This document shows, in pieces, positions 56,266 through 64,000 of a DNA stretch of 64,000 bases. The DNA comes from Nannocystis sp. RBIL2 (lineage in GTDB: Bacteria; Myxococcota_A; Polyangia; Nannocystales; Nannocystaceae), in assembly GCF_026626745.1 (NCBI RefSeq), contig NZ_JAPNJW010000002.1:434001-498000 (forward strand), written 5' to 3'. Positions within the stretch are counted from its first letter, which is position 1. Every line of letters begins with the position of its first letter. The notes under the pieces are model-generated. The model was not told the origin of the DNA, made no database searches, and saw nothing but the letters and a program-made list of their open reading frames with translations. The translations under genes were made by a program, and so were the position numbers.

Positions 56266-56363
56266 GGGCCTCGACAACTATCCCCGCGCGAACCGCCGGT
56301 CAGGTGTTCTTTCTGCGCGCCGACGGACGTTGGCGGTCACACAGGGCGCAAGTTCGAGTTCGC

Positions 56364-59300
56364 TCAGCGCGCGACGCGTCGCCACACCGAACGGCCCGCG
56401 CGGGCGACGTCGTCGATCAAACTGTAGGTGGCTGGCAGGAAGATCAGCGTCATCACCGTACTCGACGCCAGTCCGCCTACGAGGATCAACGCAATGGCGT
56501 GATAGTAGACGCCTGCAAGCGTGGGGTGGTGGATCATCATCGGCACCAGGCCGAGCACCGTCGTGCCTGCAGTCATCAAGATGGGGCGCAGGCGATCGGC
56601 TCCCGCCGCGGCGAGCGCCGCGTCGCGGGTCATGCCGGCGGCGCGCAGCTGGATGGCGCGGTCGATCAGCATGATGCCGTTGTTCACTGCGATGCCGATG
56701 AGGATAAAGAGGCCGATCATCGCCGTCGTGTCGACGGTCGTGCCGGTCCACCACATCAGCCACGGGGCGCCGACGCAGCCGAGCAGGCAGGTGGCGAGGA
56801 TCGCGAACGGCTGCAGGAAGCTCTCGAACAGCGAGGCCATCACCGCGTAGACCAGCAGCAGGCACAGGCCGAGGTCGATCAGGACCTCCATGTTCGATCG
56901 CTGCGTGCGACCCCAGCGCGACCACTCGCCGCTGCTGTAGCCCGCAGGGAACACGAAGCTCTCCATCGCCTTCTTGACGAGCTCGCGGTTCTTCTCCGGC
57001 TCGGGGGTGAAGAAGCGGGCCTTGACCTTGACCTGGGTCTCGCGGTCGAGGCGTTGGATGAAGAACGGGCTGCGGGTCGGCTCGAGCGTGGCGATGCCGC
57101 CGACGGTGACCTCGCCGCCGTCGGCCAGCGGGATCGGCAGGTCGCGCAGCTCCTCCATCGTGGGCCCGTCCCCTGCCCCGCCCGTGCGGTTGCCGGCGGA
57201 CAGGCGCAGCTCGATCTGGCCCTCGGGGCTGCGCACCTGGCCGAGCGGCGTGCCCTGAAAAGCAGTCTGGATCAGGCGGGCGACGTCGTCGGCGCGCAGG
57301 CCGTAGCGGCGCAGCAAGGCCCCGTCGAGCAGGACGTGGAGCTCGCGCGAGCCCTCGTCGTAGGGGCCGATCACGGTGTCGACGCCGCCCGACTCGGGGT
57401 TGTCGGCGCTGCCGCGCGGCAGGGTCGCGCGCAGGTGCGAGGCTGCCCTTTCGGCCAGGTCCATGAGGACACCCATGTCCTCGCCCTTGATCGCCAGCTC
57501 GATCTCGTGGCGGTCGGGGTTACCGCGCATCTGCCCGCGGTTGTTCTCGCCGACCAGGTAGCGCACGCCGGCCTGCTCGGGGAGCGCCTGCTTGACCGTC
57601 TTGGTGAACGCTTCGGCGTCGGCCTCGGAGGCGGCGCGGGCGATCGGGTGGACGTCGCAGCGGGCCCAGAAGTCGGAGTAGGCGCACGATATGTGGGTGA
57701 CCGCGAGCGCGTCCTTCTTGGCCAGGATCGCCTCCTCGACCACCCGCACGCGCTCGCCGATCTCCTTGTAGCCGGGGCTGCCGACGAACTGCATGCTGAC
57801 CTCGACCCAGTCGGGCTTCGGGTCCATGTCGGACAGGTTGTAGGTCAGCAGCCGCGACGGGACCACTGCACTCGCGGCGAGGCCCAGGCCGAGCACCAGC
57901 GCGGTCCGGCGGAACCGCAGGGTGAGCGCGATCAGGCGCCCGTAGGCGGCGGTCAGCGGGCCGAGGATGCGGCCGCTGCGACCTGTCCCTTCGGCCACCC
58001 CGCCGCGCTTGAGGATCGTCGGCATCACCAGCGGCACCAGCGTCTGGCTGACGAACAGGCTGCACAGCAGCACGATGGCGAAGGTGAGGCCGAGCGGGGC
58101 CAGCAGCGCGCTCATCGGGTTGGCCGGGTCGCCGAACACCAGCGGCAGGAACACGATCACGCTCGACAGCGTCGACGCCACCGTGGCCAGGCCGACCTCG
58201 CGCCCGCCGGCGCGCACGGCCGCCTTCGCCGGCAGCCCGCGCTGGGCCTGCAGCTCGATCGCCTCGGTGATCACGACCGCGTTGTCGACCAGCATGCCGA
58301 CGCCGAGCACGAGGCCGAGCAGGACGATGCAGTTGAGCTCCTCGCCGCGGATGAGGAGCACCCCGCAGGTGGCCAGGATCGTCAGCGGGATGCACAGCGC
58401 CGCCACCATCGTGACGCCCCAGCGGCGCAGGAACAGCCACAGCATGGCCACGCCGAGCACGCCGCCGTAGATGCCGGTGTCGCGCAGGTCGGCCAGGGTC
58501 TTGAGGATGATCTTGCCCTGATCGTGGTAGACGACCGCCGAGATGCCGCCGAGCCGCGGGCTGGCCTGCAGCTCCTCGACCACGCCGCCCACCGCGTGGG
58601 CGACGTCGACCGGGCTGGCCCCGGCGTCGGCGTAGACCGAGAGGTCGACGCCCAGGCGGCCGTCGAGGCTGCGGAAGTTGCGGTTCTCTCGCGGGTGGAC
58701 CTCGACCCGCGCGACCTCGCCGACGCGCGCCGGCGGGGTCGCGCCGGTCTGCCCGACCGTGGCCGGGGCGACGCCTGCCCCCACTGGCGTGCTGGTGTAG
58801 ACGCCCGGGCCGACGCTGGCGGTGTTGCTGCGCGCGCCGACGCCCTGCGGGCCCTGAGCCGTCAGCGAGGCGGTGGCCGAGACCGCCGGCGCGGCCGCGG
58901 CGGCAGCTGTCCCGGAGGACATGCTCGAAGAGGCAGCCGTGCTCGTGGACGAAGCGGTGGTGCGCGGCGCCGTGGTCGCCGCGCTGGCGGCGGTTGTCCC
59001 TGCACCGCGGCTGCGGGCCACGGGCAGGGCCGCGAACGCCTGCGGGTCGGCGTCGACCGGCGGGGCGCGCACGCCGGGCTGGGTCGCGTCCTCGCGCAGG
59101 ACGCCGAGGCTGCGGCCTTGTCGGGCCTCGCGTACGGCGGTGCTGACCGCCTGGGCCGACACGCCGGCGCGGCGCAGGGCCTCGAGGTCGAGGGCGACCT
59201 CGAGCTCGCGCGGCTCGACGCCCTCGAGCTCGACGCGCGAGACGCCGGGGATCCGCTCGATCGGCCGCACGACGTGGCGCTCGATCAGGTCGTAGGAGCG

Positions 59301-59861
59301 CGTCAGGTCGCTGTCGCTGGCGAGGCGCAGCTTGACCACCGCGTCGTCGGAGCGGCCCCACGAGTCGAGGGTGACGCGCGTGATCGCGTCCGGCAGGGTG
59401 CCGCGGATGCGATCGAAGCGCTCGCGGATCTCGGCCTTGCGGGCGGCGATGTCGGTGCCGGCGACAAACTCGAGGTTGACGCGCACGCCCCAGCCGCCGC
59501 TGCCGACCTGGATCCGCTGCAGCCCGCGCAGGCCGGCCATCGCCTCCTCGACCGGCCGGATGATCTCGCGCTCGACCAGCTCGGGGCTGGTGCGCTGGAG
59601 GTTGATGCGCAGCGACACGCGCGCGGTGCCGCCGGCCGGCAGGAAGGCCAGCGGCAGGCGGGCGGTGGCGATCGCGCCGAGGACCAGGATCGCCAGCAGC
59701 AGCATCCCGATCATCACCGGGCGGTCGAGCGCGAGGTCGCTGAGGCTGGCGCGGCCGGCGATCTGCGGGCCTGCCTTGGCGGACATGTCCTCCGCGCCAG
59801 GGCCGATCGGACCTGCGTTCGGGGACATGTCCTCGGTGCCAGGCCGCCGGTCCGCGCTCAC
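56364..59861 (-). CDS. RND efflux pump, inner-membrane transporter 1
   Basis: The 1165 residues include twelve TM segments in two halves. Proton-relay Asp lies in GLVLGVGMLVDNAVVITEAI (TM4). It is longer than the usual ~1030-1050. The N-terminal 45 residues before the first TM are extra (GTEDMSPNAGPIGPGAEDMS) and come from a 14-bp repeat array. A second insertion of about 110 Ala/Thr/Ser-rich residues (TTAASAATTAPRTTASSTST and on) lies in the periplasmic porter region near residue 270. It is one base downstream of the second pump gene, so one operon. Substrate unknown; the CzcA/AcrB branches are alternatives. Confidence 0.93.
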   Translation of the reverse strand: MSADRRPGTEDMSPNAGPIGPGAEDMSAKAGPQIAGRASLSDLALDRPVMIGMLLLAILVLGAIATARLPLAFLPAGGTARVSLRINLQRTSPELVEREIIRPVEEAMAGLRGLQRIQVGSGGWGVRVNLEFVAGTDIAARKAEIRERFDRIRGTLPDAITRVTLDSWGRSDDAVVKLRLASDSDLTRSYDLIERHVVRPIERIPGVSRVELEGVEPRELEVALDLEALRRAGVSAQAVSTAVREARQGRSLGVLREDATQPGVRAPPVDADPQAFAALPVARSRGAGTTAASAATTAPRTTASSTSTAASSSMSSGTAAAAAAPAVSATASLTAQGPQGVGARSNTASVGPGVYTSTPVGAGVAPATVGQTGATPPARVGEVARVEVHPRENRNFRSLDGRLGVDLSVYADAGASPVDVAHAVGGVVEELQASPRLGGISAVVYHDQGKIILKTLADLRDTGIYGGVLGVAMLWLFLRRWGVTMVAALCIPLTILATCGVLLIRGEELNCIVLLGLVLGVGMLVDNAVVITEAIELQAQRGLPAKAAVRAGGREVGLATVASTLSSVIVFLPLVFGDPANPMSALLAPLGLTFAIVLLCSLFVSQTLVPLVMPTILKRGGVAEGTGRSGRILGPLTAAYGRLIALTLRFRRTALVLGLGLAASAVVPSRLLTYNLSDMDPKPDWVEVSMQFVGSPGYKEIGERVRVVEEAILAKKDALAVTHISCAYSDFWARCDVHPIARAASEADAEAFTKTVKQALPEQAGVRYLVGENNRGQMRGNPDRHEIELAIKGEDMGVLMDLAERAASHLRATLPRGSADNPESGGVDTVIGPYDEGSRELHVLLDGALLRRYGLRADDVARLIQTAFQGTPLGQVRSPEGQIELRLSAGNRTGGAGDGPTMEELRDLPIPLADGGEVTVGGIATLEPTRSPFFIQRLDRETQVKVKARFFTPEPEKNRELVKKAMESFVFPAGYSSGEWSRWGRTQRSNMEVLIDLGLCLLLVYAVMASLFESFLQPFAILATCLLGCVGAPWLMWWTGTTVDTTAMIGLFILIGIAVNNGIMLIDRAIQLRAAGMTRDAALAAAGADRLRPILMTAGTTVLGLVPMMIHHPTLAGVYYHAIALILVGGLASSTVMTLIFLPATYSLIDDVARAGRSVWRRVAR
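59770..59853. repeat. 14-bp tandem array inside pump 1 start
   Basis: Six units with starts at 59770, 59784, 59798, 59812, 59826 and 59840: cctgccttggcgga, catgtcctccgcgc, cagggccgatcgga, cctgcgttcgggga, catgtcctcggtgc, caggccgccggtcc. In the minus frame the 42-bp (3x14) period gives two ~14-residue repeats with EDMS. Confidence 0.9.
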
Positions 59862-59862
59862 G

Positions 59863-62800
59863 TCAGTCCTCCCCCGCCATGTCGGCCCAGGCGTCCTGGC
59901 GCTTGCCGGGCAGCAGGCTGTACAGGCACGGGATCACGACCAGGGTCAGCAGGGTCGCCGCGGTCAGGCCGCCGATGACGGTGACCGCGAGCGGCTGGCG
60001 CAGGGCCGCGCCGTCGCCGACGCCGGCCGCCATCGGCAACAGGCCGAGCACGGTCGTCGCGGTGGTCATGACGATCGGCCGCAGCCGCAGTCGGCCGGCC
60101 TCGAGCAGCGCCGGGCCGACCTCCATGCCCTGGCCGCGGCGGTAGTTGACGGTGTTGACGAGGACGATCGCGTTGTTCACGACGATGCCGCCGAGGATGA
60201 TCGCCCCCATCCCGACCATCGCCGAGATCGGGGTGCCGGTCAGGACGCAGGCCCAGGCGACCCCGACCACCGCCAGCGGGACGGTGCCCATGATCAGCAG
60301 CGGGTGGTGCAGGCTCTCGAAGCTCGACGCCATCACCACGTAGATGAGGAACACGGCGATAAGTGCCGCAAACATCATGCTTTTCATCGACCCGCCGAGC
60401 GACTCGGCCTGACCGCCGAGCTCGGCCTGGACGCGGCCGTCGTTGGGGTCGTGCTGGGCGAGGACGTCCTCGACGCGGGCCGCCACCGTGCCCAGGTCCT
60501 CGCCGGTGAGGCGGGCGCGGATCCGCAGACCGCGGCGCCCGTCGAGGTGCCGGATCTCGGCGGGGCCTGTCCCTTCGATCAGGTCGGCGACCGCGGCCAC
60601 AGTGACCGGGACGTCGCCGATCACGGCCACCGCGATCTTGCCGACATCGGCGGCGCGGGTGCGGTCGACTTGCGGCAGCTGCACGCGGACGTCGAGCTGG
60701 CGGTCGGCCGCGTGCATCTTGGTCGCGATCTCGCCCTGGACCGCGCGCTGGACGGCGAGCGCGGCCGCGTCGACGCCGAGGCCGAGGCGGCTGAGGCGCT
60801 CGCGGTCGAAGTCGACGCGGACCTCGGGGCGGCCGGCGAGGTCGTCGGGGGCGACGTCCGCCAGGCCCTCGATGGCCCGCAGATCGGGCAGCAGCGCCAG
60901 CGCGTGGGCGATCGCGCGCTCGGGCTCCTCGCTGAAGATCCGGACCTCGATCGGGGCATCGAACGAGAACAGCGCCGGCCGGCCGAGCCGCAGCGTGGCC
61001 TCCGGGTCGGCGGAGGCGCTGGCCATCGCCAGCATCAGCGACTCCTCGAGCGCGGCCTCCTCCGGCGCCGGCAGGCCCGGGTGCAGGCGCACGTTGACCT
61101 GGGCCAGGTGGGTGCCTGCGACCGTGCCGGTGGCGCTGTCGCCAGCGGTCATGCTGCCGACGCGGGCGAACACCTGCGCGACCGCCTCGTCGTGCTCGAC
61201 CGCGGCCGCGACCCGGCGGGCGACGTCGGCGGTGCGCTCGAGCGAGCTGCCCTGCGGCAGCGAGATCTGGACGAAGAACTCGCCCTGCTGGATCTCCGGC
61301 AGCAGCGTGCTGCCGAGGCTCTGCAGCTGCTGGAACGCCATCACGCACAGCGCCATCGCCAGCGCCACCACGGTGAAGCGCCAGCGCAGCGCCGCCTTCA
61401 GCGCCACCGGGTAGGCGCGCTCGATCGCGGCGTAGGCGGCGGTCAGCGGCGCCGTCAAGATTCCGAGGACATGTCCGATCGCCCATGTCGCAAGGCGCAG
61501 GCCGCGGAACACCAGCGCGAACGGGGCCAGCAGCCAGGCCACCAGCGAGCGCGGGGCCGGCTCGCCGGCGTCGTCCCCTGCCCCGCCGCCGCCCAGGCTC
61601 TGCAGCACCGGCACCAGGGTCAGGCTGACGAACATCGACGAGACGATGCTGAGCGACACGGTGTAGGCGAGGTCGCGGATCAGGCGGCCGGCCACGCCCT
61701 CGACGAAGGCCATCGGCAGGAACACGGCCACGGTCGTCAGCGTGGACGCGATCACCGACGCCGCGACCTCGGTGGCGCCGCGGATCGCCGTGCTCCCGGC
61801 GGCGCCGTGCGGGTCGCGCTCGCGCACGCGGGCGATCGACTCGAGCACGACGATGCTGTTGTCGACCAGCATGCCGACGCCGAGCGCCAGGCCGCCGAGG
61901 CTCATCAGGTTGAGGCTGACGCCCAGCATCTGCAGCGGCACGAAGGTGACCAGCAGCGAGATCGGGATGGCGGCGGCGATGACCAGGGTGGCCCGCAGGT
62001 CGCGGAGGAAGAACAGCAGGACCAGCACCGCCAGGGCCCCGCCGAGCAGGGTGTTGCTCTGGACCTCGGCGATCGCCGACTCGATGAAGGCGGCCTGGTC
62101 GCTGAGCACCAGCACCTTTTGACCTGACCCGAGGTACAGCTCGGGCAGCGAGCCCTGGACCGCCTGCGACACCGCCACGGTGTTGGCGTCGCCCTCGCGG
62201 TAGACGGCCAGCTCGACCGCCTCGCGGCCGGCCACCAGCGCCAGCTCCTCGCGCTCGACCGGCACGCGGGCGATGTCGGCGACGTCGCGCAGGCGCAGCT
62301 CGGCGCCGTCGCGGCTGCGGACCACGACCTCCTCGAGCTCGGCCGGCGCGCGCGCCTCGTGGACGGTGCGCAGCAGGTAGCGGCTCTTCTGCTCCGACAG
62401 CGCGCCGCCCGGGCGGTTGACGTTGTCGCGGCGGATCGCCTGGGCCACGTCGTCGGCGGTCACGCGCAGGGCCGCCAGCCGCTGCGGGTCCATCTCGACG
62501 CGGATCTCCTCCTTGTCGCCGCCGTGGATCTGCACCGCCGCGACCCCAGGGATCTTCTCGAGCGCGCGCTTGACCCGGCGGTCGGCCAGCTCCCACAGCT
62601 CGGCCGGGCGCATGTTGTCGCTCGAGACCAGCGCCAGGCGCAGGATCGGCTCCTGCGCCGGGTCGTAGCGCAGCACCACCGGCCGCTGCACCCCGGTCGG
62701 CAGGACCACGCGGTCGAGCTTCTCGCGCACGTCGTCGAGGCCGCGGTCCATGTCGGTGCCCCAGCCGAAGTCGAGCACGACCTCGCTGATGCCCTCGCGC

Positions 62801-63072
62801 GAGACCGACTCGACCTGCACCACCCCGGGCACCGCGCTGACCAGCTCCTCGACCGGCCGCGTCAGCAGCTCCTCGACCTCCTGCGGGGCCGCGTCCGGCA
62901 TCTCGGTGCGGACCGTGACGCTCGGGTAGCTGAGGTCGGGCAGCAGCGCCAGCGGCAGCCGCGTCAGCGCCACCAGGCCGAACACGACCAGCGCGACCAG
63001 CACCATCGTGGTCGTGACCGGCCGCCCGACCGCGCCTGCCACCATGCCGCGCGGCCGCGCCTCGCCCGTCAC
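59863..63072 (-). CDS. RND efflux pump, inner-membrane transporter 2
   Basis: A 1069-residue RND transporter: N-terminus PVTTTMVLVALVVFGLVALT with PLALLPDLSYPSVTVRTEMP, proton-relay Asp in GLALGVGMLVDNSIVVLESI, and ASSFESLHHPLLIMGTVPLA near the second half. It lacks the large insertions of pump 1 and is likely the more conventional partner. Its ATG overlaps the stop of the membrane-fusion protein (ATGA). Two different RND genes behind one fusion protein recalls MdtBC-type heteromeric pumps; whether they assemble together is inference. Confidence 0.94.
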   Translation of the reverse strand: MTGEARPRGMVAGAVGRPVTTTMVLVALVVFGLVALTRLPLALLPDLSYPSVTVRTEMPDAAPQEVEELLTRPVEELVSAVPGVVQVESVSREGISEVVLDFGWGTDMDRGLDDVREKLDRVVLPTGVQRPVVLRYDPAQEPILRLALVSSDNMRPAELWELADRRVKRALEKIPGVAAVQIHGGDKEEIRVEMDPQRLAALRVTADDVAQAIRRDNVNRPGGALSEQKSRYLLRTVHEARAPAELEEVVVRSRDGAELRLRDVADIARVPVEREELALVAGREAVELAVYREGDANTVAVSQAVQGSLPELYLGSGQKVLVLSDQAAFIESAIAEVQSNTLLGGALAVLVLLFFLRDLRATLVIAAAIPISLLVTFVPLQMLGVSLNLMSLGGLALGVGMLVDNSIVVLESIARVRERDPHGAAGSTAIRGATEVAASVIASTLTTVAVFLPMAFVEGVAGRLIRDLAYTVSLSIVSSMFVSLTLVPVLQSLGGGGAGDDAGEPAPRSLVAWLLAPFALVFRGLRLATWAIGHVLGILTAPLTAAYAAIERAYPVALKAALRWRFTVVALAMALCVMAFQQLQSLGSTLLPEIQQGEFFVQISLPQGSSLERTADVARRVAAAVEHDEAVAQVFARVGSMTAGDSATGTVAGTHLAQVNVRLHPGLPAPEEAALEESLMLAMASASADPEATLRLGRPALFSFDAPIEVRIFSEEPERAIAHALALLPDLRAIEGLADVAPDDLAGRPEVRVDFDRERLSRLGLGVDAAALAVQRAVQGEIATKMHAADRQLDVRVQLPQVDRTRAADVGKIAVAVIGDVPVTVAAVADLIEGTGPAEIRHLDGRRGLRIRARLTGEDLGTVAARVEDVLAQHDPNDGRVQAELGGQAESLGGSMKSMMFAALIAVFLIYVVMASSFESLHHPLLIMGTVPLAVVGVAWACVLTGTPISAMVGMGAIILGGIVVNNAIVLVNTVNYRRGQGMEVGPALLEAGRLRLRPIVMTTATTVLGLLPMAAGVGDGAALRQPLAVTVIGGLTAATLLTLVVIPCLYSLLPGKRQDAWADMAGED

Positions 63073-64000
63073 CGGACCCCTGGCGTCGCTGCGGCCGCCT
63101 GCCCCTTCGGACCTGTCTCTTGCGCCCTGGCCTCGGGGACCTGGCCCTTGGCACCTGCCCCTTCGGACCTGGCCTCGGGGACCTGGCCCGAAGGACCTGC
63201 CCCCGCGGACACACCGATAGCCGCGGCCTGGCCCGCCTCGGCCTGCGCCGCCTGGCCGGCGGAGCCCTGCGCGGCCTGGCCCGCAGAGCCGGCCGGCGAG
63301 GCAGCGGCGCCCTCGGCCTTGGCCGCGCCGCTCTCGGCCTTGCTTTCACCCTTGCCCGCGCCCTCGGCGACGGCGCGCACGGGCATGCCCTCGGCGATGC
63401 CGGTGCCGGCGTCGACGACGATCTGGGCGCCCTCGGCCACGCCGCCGCGGATCTCCGCCCGCTCCTCGCCGACCAGCCCGAGCTCGACCGGACGCCGGCG
63501 GGCTCGTCCGTCCTCGACCACGTACACGTGCGGCTTGCCCTCGACCTCGACGATCGCGCCGCGCGGCACGCTGGGGGCCGACTCGCGGATGGCCACGCGC
63601 AGGGTCGCGCGCGCGAACGCCCCGGGCACCGCGCCCGCGGGGAAGTTGCGGGCGCGGACGACGAACTTCACCGTGCCGGTCAGTGGGTCGACGACCGGCG
63701 CGCGCCGCTCGACGCGGGCCTCGAAGCGGGTGCCGTCCTGCAGCTCGACGACCGCCGGGGCCCCCGCCTGGACCGCGCTCGCCTCGCGCTCGGGCACGTG
63801 CAGCTCGAGGTCGAGGGCGCTGAGATCGGCGATCGTGTAGAGCGACTTGGAGGTGGTGGCGAGGTTGCCGACGTCGATGTGGCGGCGGGTGATGGTGCCG
63901 GCGAACGGGGCCGAGACGGTCGTCTGCGAGGCCTGGTGGCGCGACACCTGGGAGCTGGCGAGCGCCGACTCGGCGGCGTAGCGCTGCTTGTCGAGCTCCT
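63069..64000 (-). CDS. RND membrane-fusion protein, N-terminus beyond window
   Basis: The frame is open to the window edge; the visible 310 residues begin in the coiled-coil hairpin (ELDKQRYAAESALASSQVSR). Then come lipoyl/barrel-sandwich (TTVSAPFAGTITRRHIDVGN, LYTIADLSALDLELHVPERE) and beta-barrel parts (FEARVERRAPVVDPLTGTVK, VEVEGKPHVYVVEDGRARRR). This is the HlyD/AcrA-type adaptor linking pump to outer-membrane channel. The C-terminal ~90 residues are unusual: Ala/Gly/Gln-rich, then 14-residue repeats with GQVPEAR encoded by a 14-bp array. No outer-membrane channel gene is seen within the window. Confidence 0.92.
   Translation of the reverse strand, partial: ELDKQRYAAESALASSQVSRHQASQTTVSAPFAGTITRRHIDVGNLATTSKSLYTIADLSALDLELHVPEREASAVQAGAPAVVELQDGTRFEARVERRAPVVDPLTGTVKFVVRARNFPAGAVPGAFARATLRVAIRESAPSVPRGAIVEVEGKPHVYVVEDGRARRRPVELGLVGEERAEIRGGVAEGAQIVVDAGTGIAEGMPVRAVAEGAGKGESKAESGAAKAEGAAASPAGSAGQAAQGSAGQAAQAEAGQAAAIGVSAGAGPSGQVPEARSEGAGAKGQVPEARAQETGPKGQAAAATPGVR
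63098..63209. repeat. 14-bp tandem array inside fusion-protein 3' end
   Basis: Eight units of the cctg form, starts at 63098, 63112, 63126, 63140, 63154, 63168, 63182, 63196, e.g. cctgccccttcgga (twice) and cctggcctcgggga (twice). Translated on the minus strand it gives GQVPEARSEGAGAK and GQVPEARAQETGPK. Confidence 0.92.

Noticed and set aside
56304..59978. 1224-codon plus-strand frame opposite pump 1, and similar long frames at 59332-62127 and 29185-31548
   Set aside because: They mirror real genes in the usual antisense frame, are low-complexity, and have no start context. They reflect codon bias.

Overview
The window is about 70 % GC. It carries many outer-membrane and secreted lipoproteins, several with Thr/Ser-rich linkers after the lipobox. 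It also has a tandem pair of von Willebrand-A lipoproteins and WD40, HEAT and PilZ proteins. Together these suggest a myxobacterium, most likely Nannocystaceae (Myxococcota). That assignment is inferred from gene content and composition, not from a marker search.

Left part, about 1-29 kb, is an accessory and decaying region. Small hypothetical genes alternate with broken ones: a frameshifted HEAT protein, a serine-hydrolase (beta-lactamase fold) remnant, a frameshifted gene at 17.4 kb, and a regulator gene whose pieces lie at 11.8, 13.7 and 19.4 kb. A fragment of the 26-kb J-domain gene sits at 3.1 kb. Intact genes of interest are a free-standing ribosomal L7/L12 C-terminal domain, a P-loop kinase, and a tight three-gene unit at 6.0-11.5 kb (OmpA-like/peptidoglycan-binding protein, large peptidoglycan-binding protein, FGE-fold lipoprotein). 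There is also a 940-residue WD40 lipoprotein. From 24.1 down to 19.8 kb runs a leftward row of small unrecognised genes (one with hydrophobic segments, two or three beta-rich, one with a Cys-rich tail) ending in a truncated XerC/D-type recombinase, with a two-helix-turn-helix regulator divergent from it. An IS3-family element with visible inverted repeats and a 4-bp target duplication sits in this row. A second damaged copy, with an internal inversion, lies at 28 kb.

Right part, 29.2-64 kb, is ordinary chromosome. It holds lepA-lepB (the signal peptidase has a very large insertion in its catalytic domain), an EF-hand-like lipoprotein, a small cupin, dtd, a UbiA-family prenyltransferase, murJ, ctaA and a CBS-pair protein. 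It continues with an acyltransferase, prolyl-tRNA synthetase, two VWA lipoproteins, der-era, a PilZ protein, a HEAT-like lipoprotein and a PAS-STAS protein. It ends with a leftward tripartite efflux operon: a membrane-fusion protein cut by the window edge, then two RND pumps.

The strongest unexplained signal is a repeat family with an exact 14-bp period (roughly CMTGYCCNNNNGGA, so adjoining units form GGACATGTCC). It occurs as short tandem arrays just after stop codons at about 17.26, 36.67, 40.08, 45.37, 46.52 and 55.33 kb. It also occurs inside coding sequence, where 14-bp units translate as 14-residue repeats. Because it was found by eye, its extent and exact consensus need a computed search.
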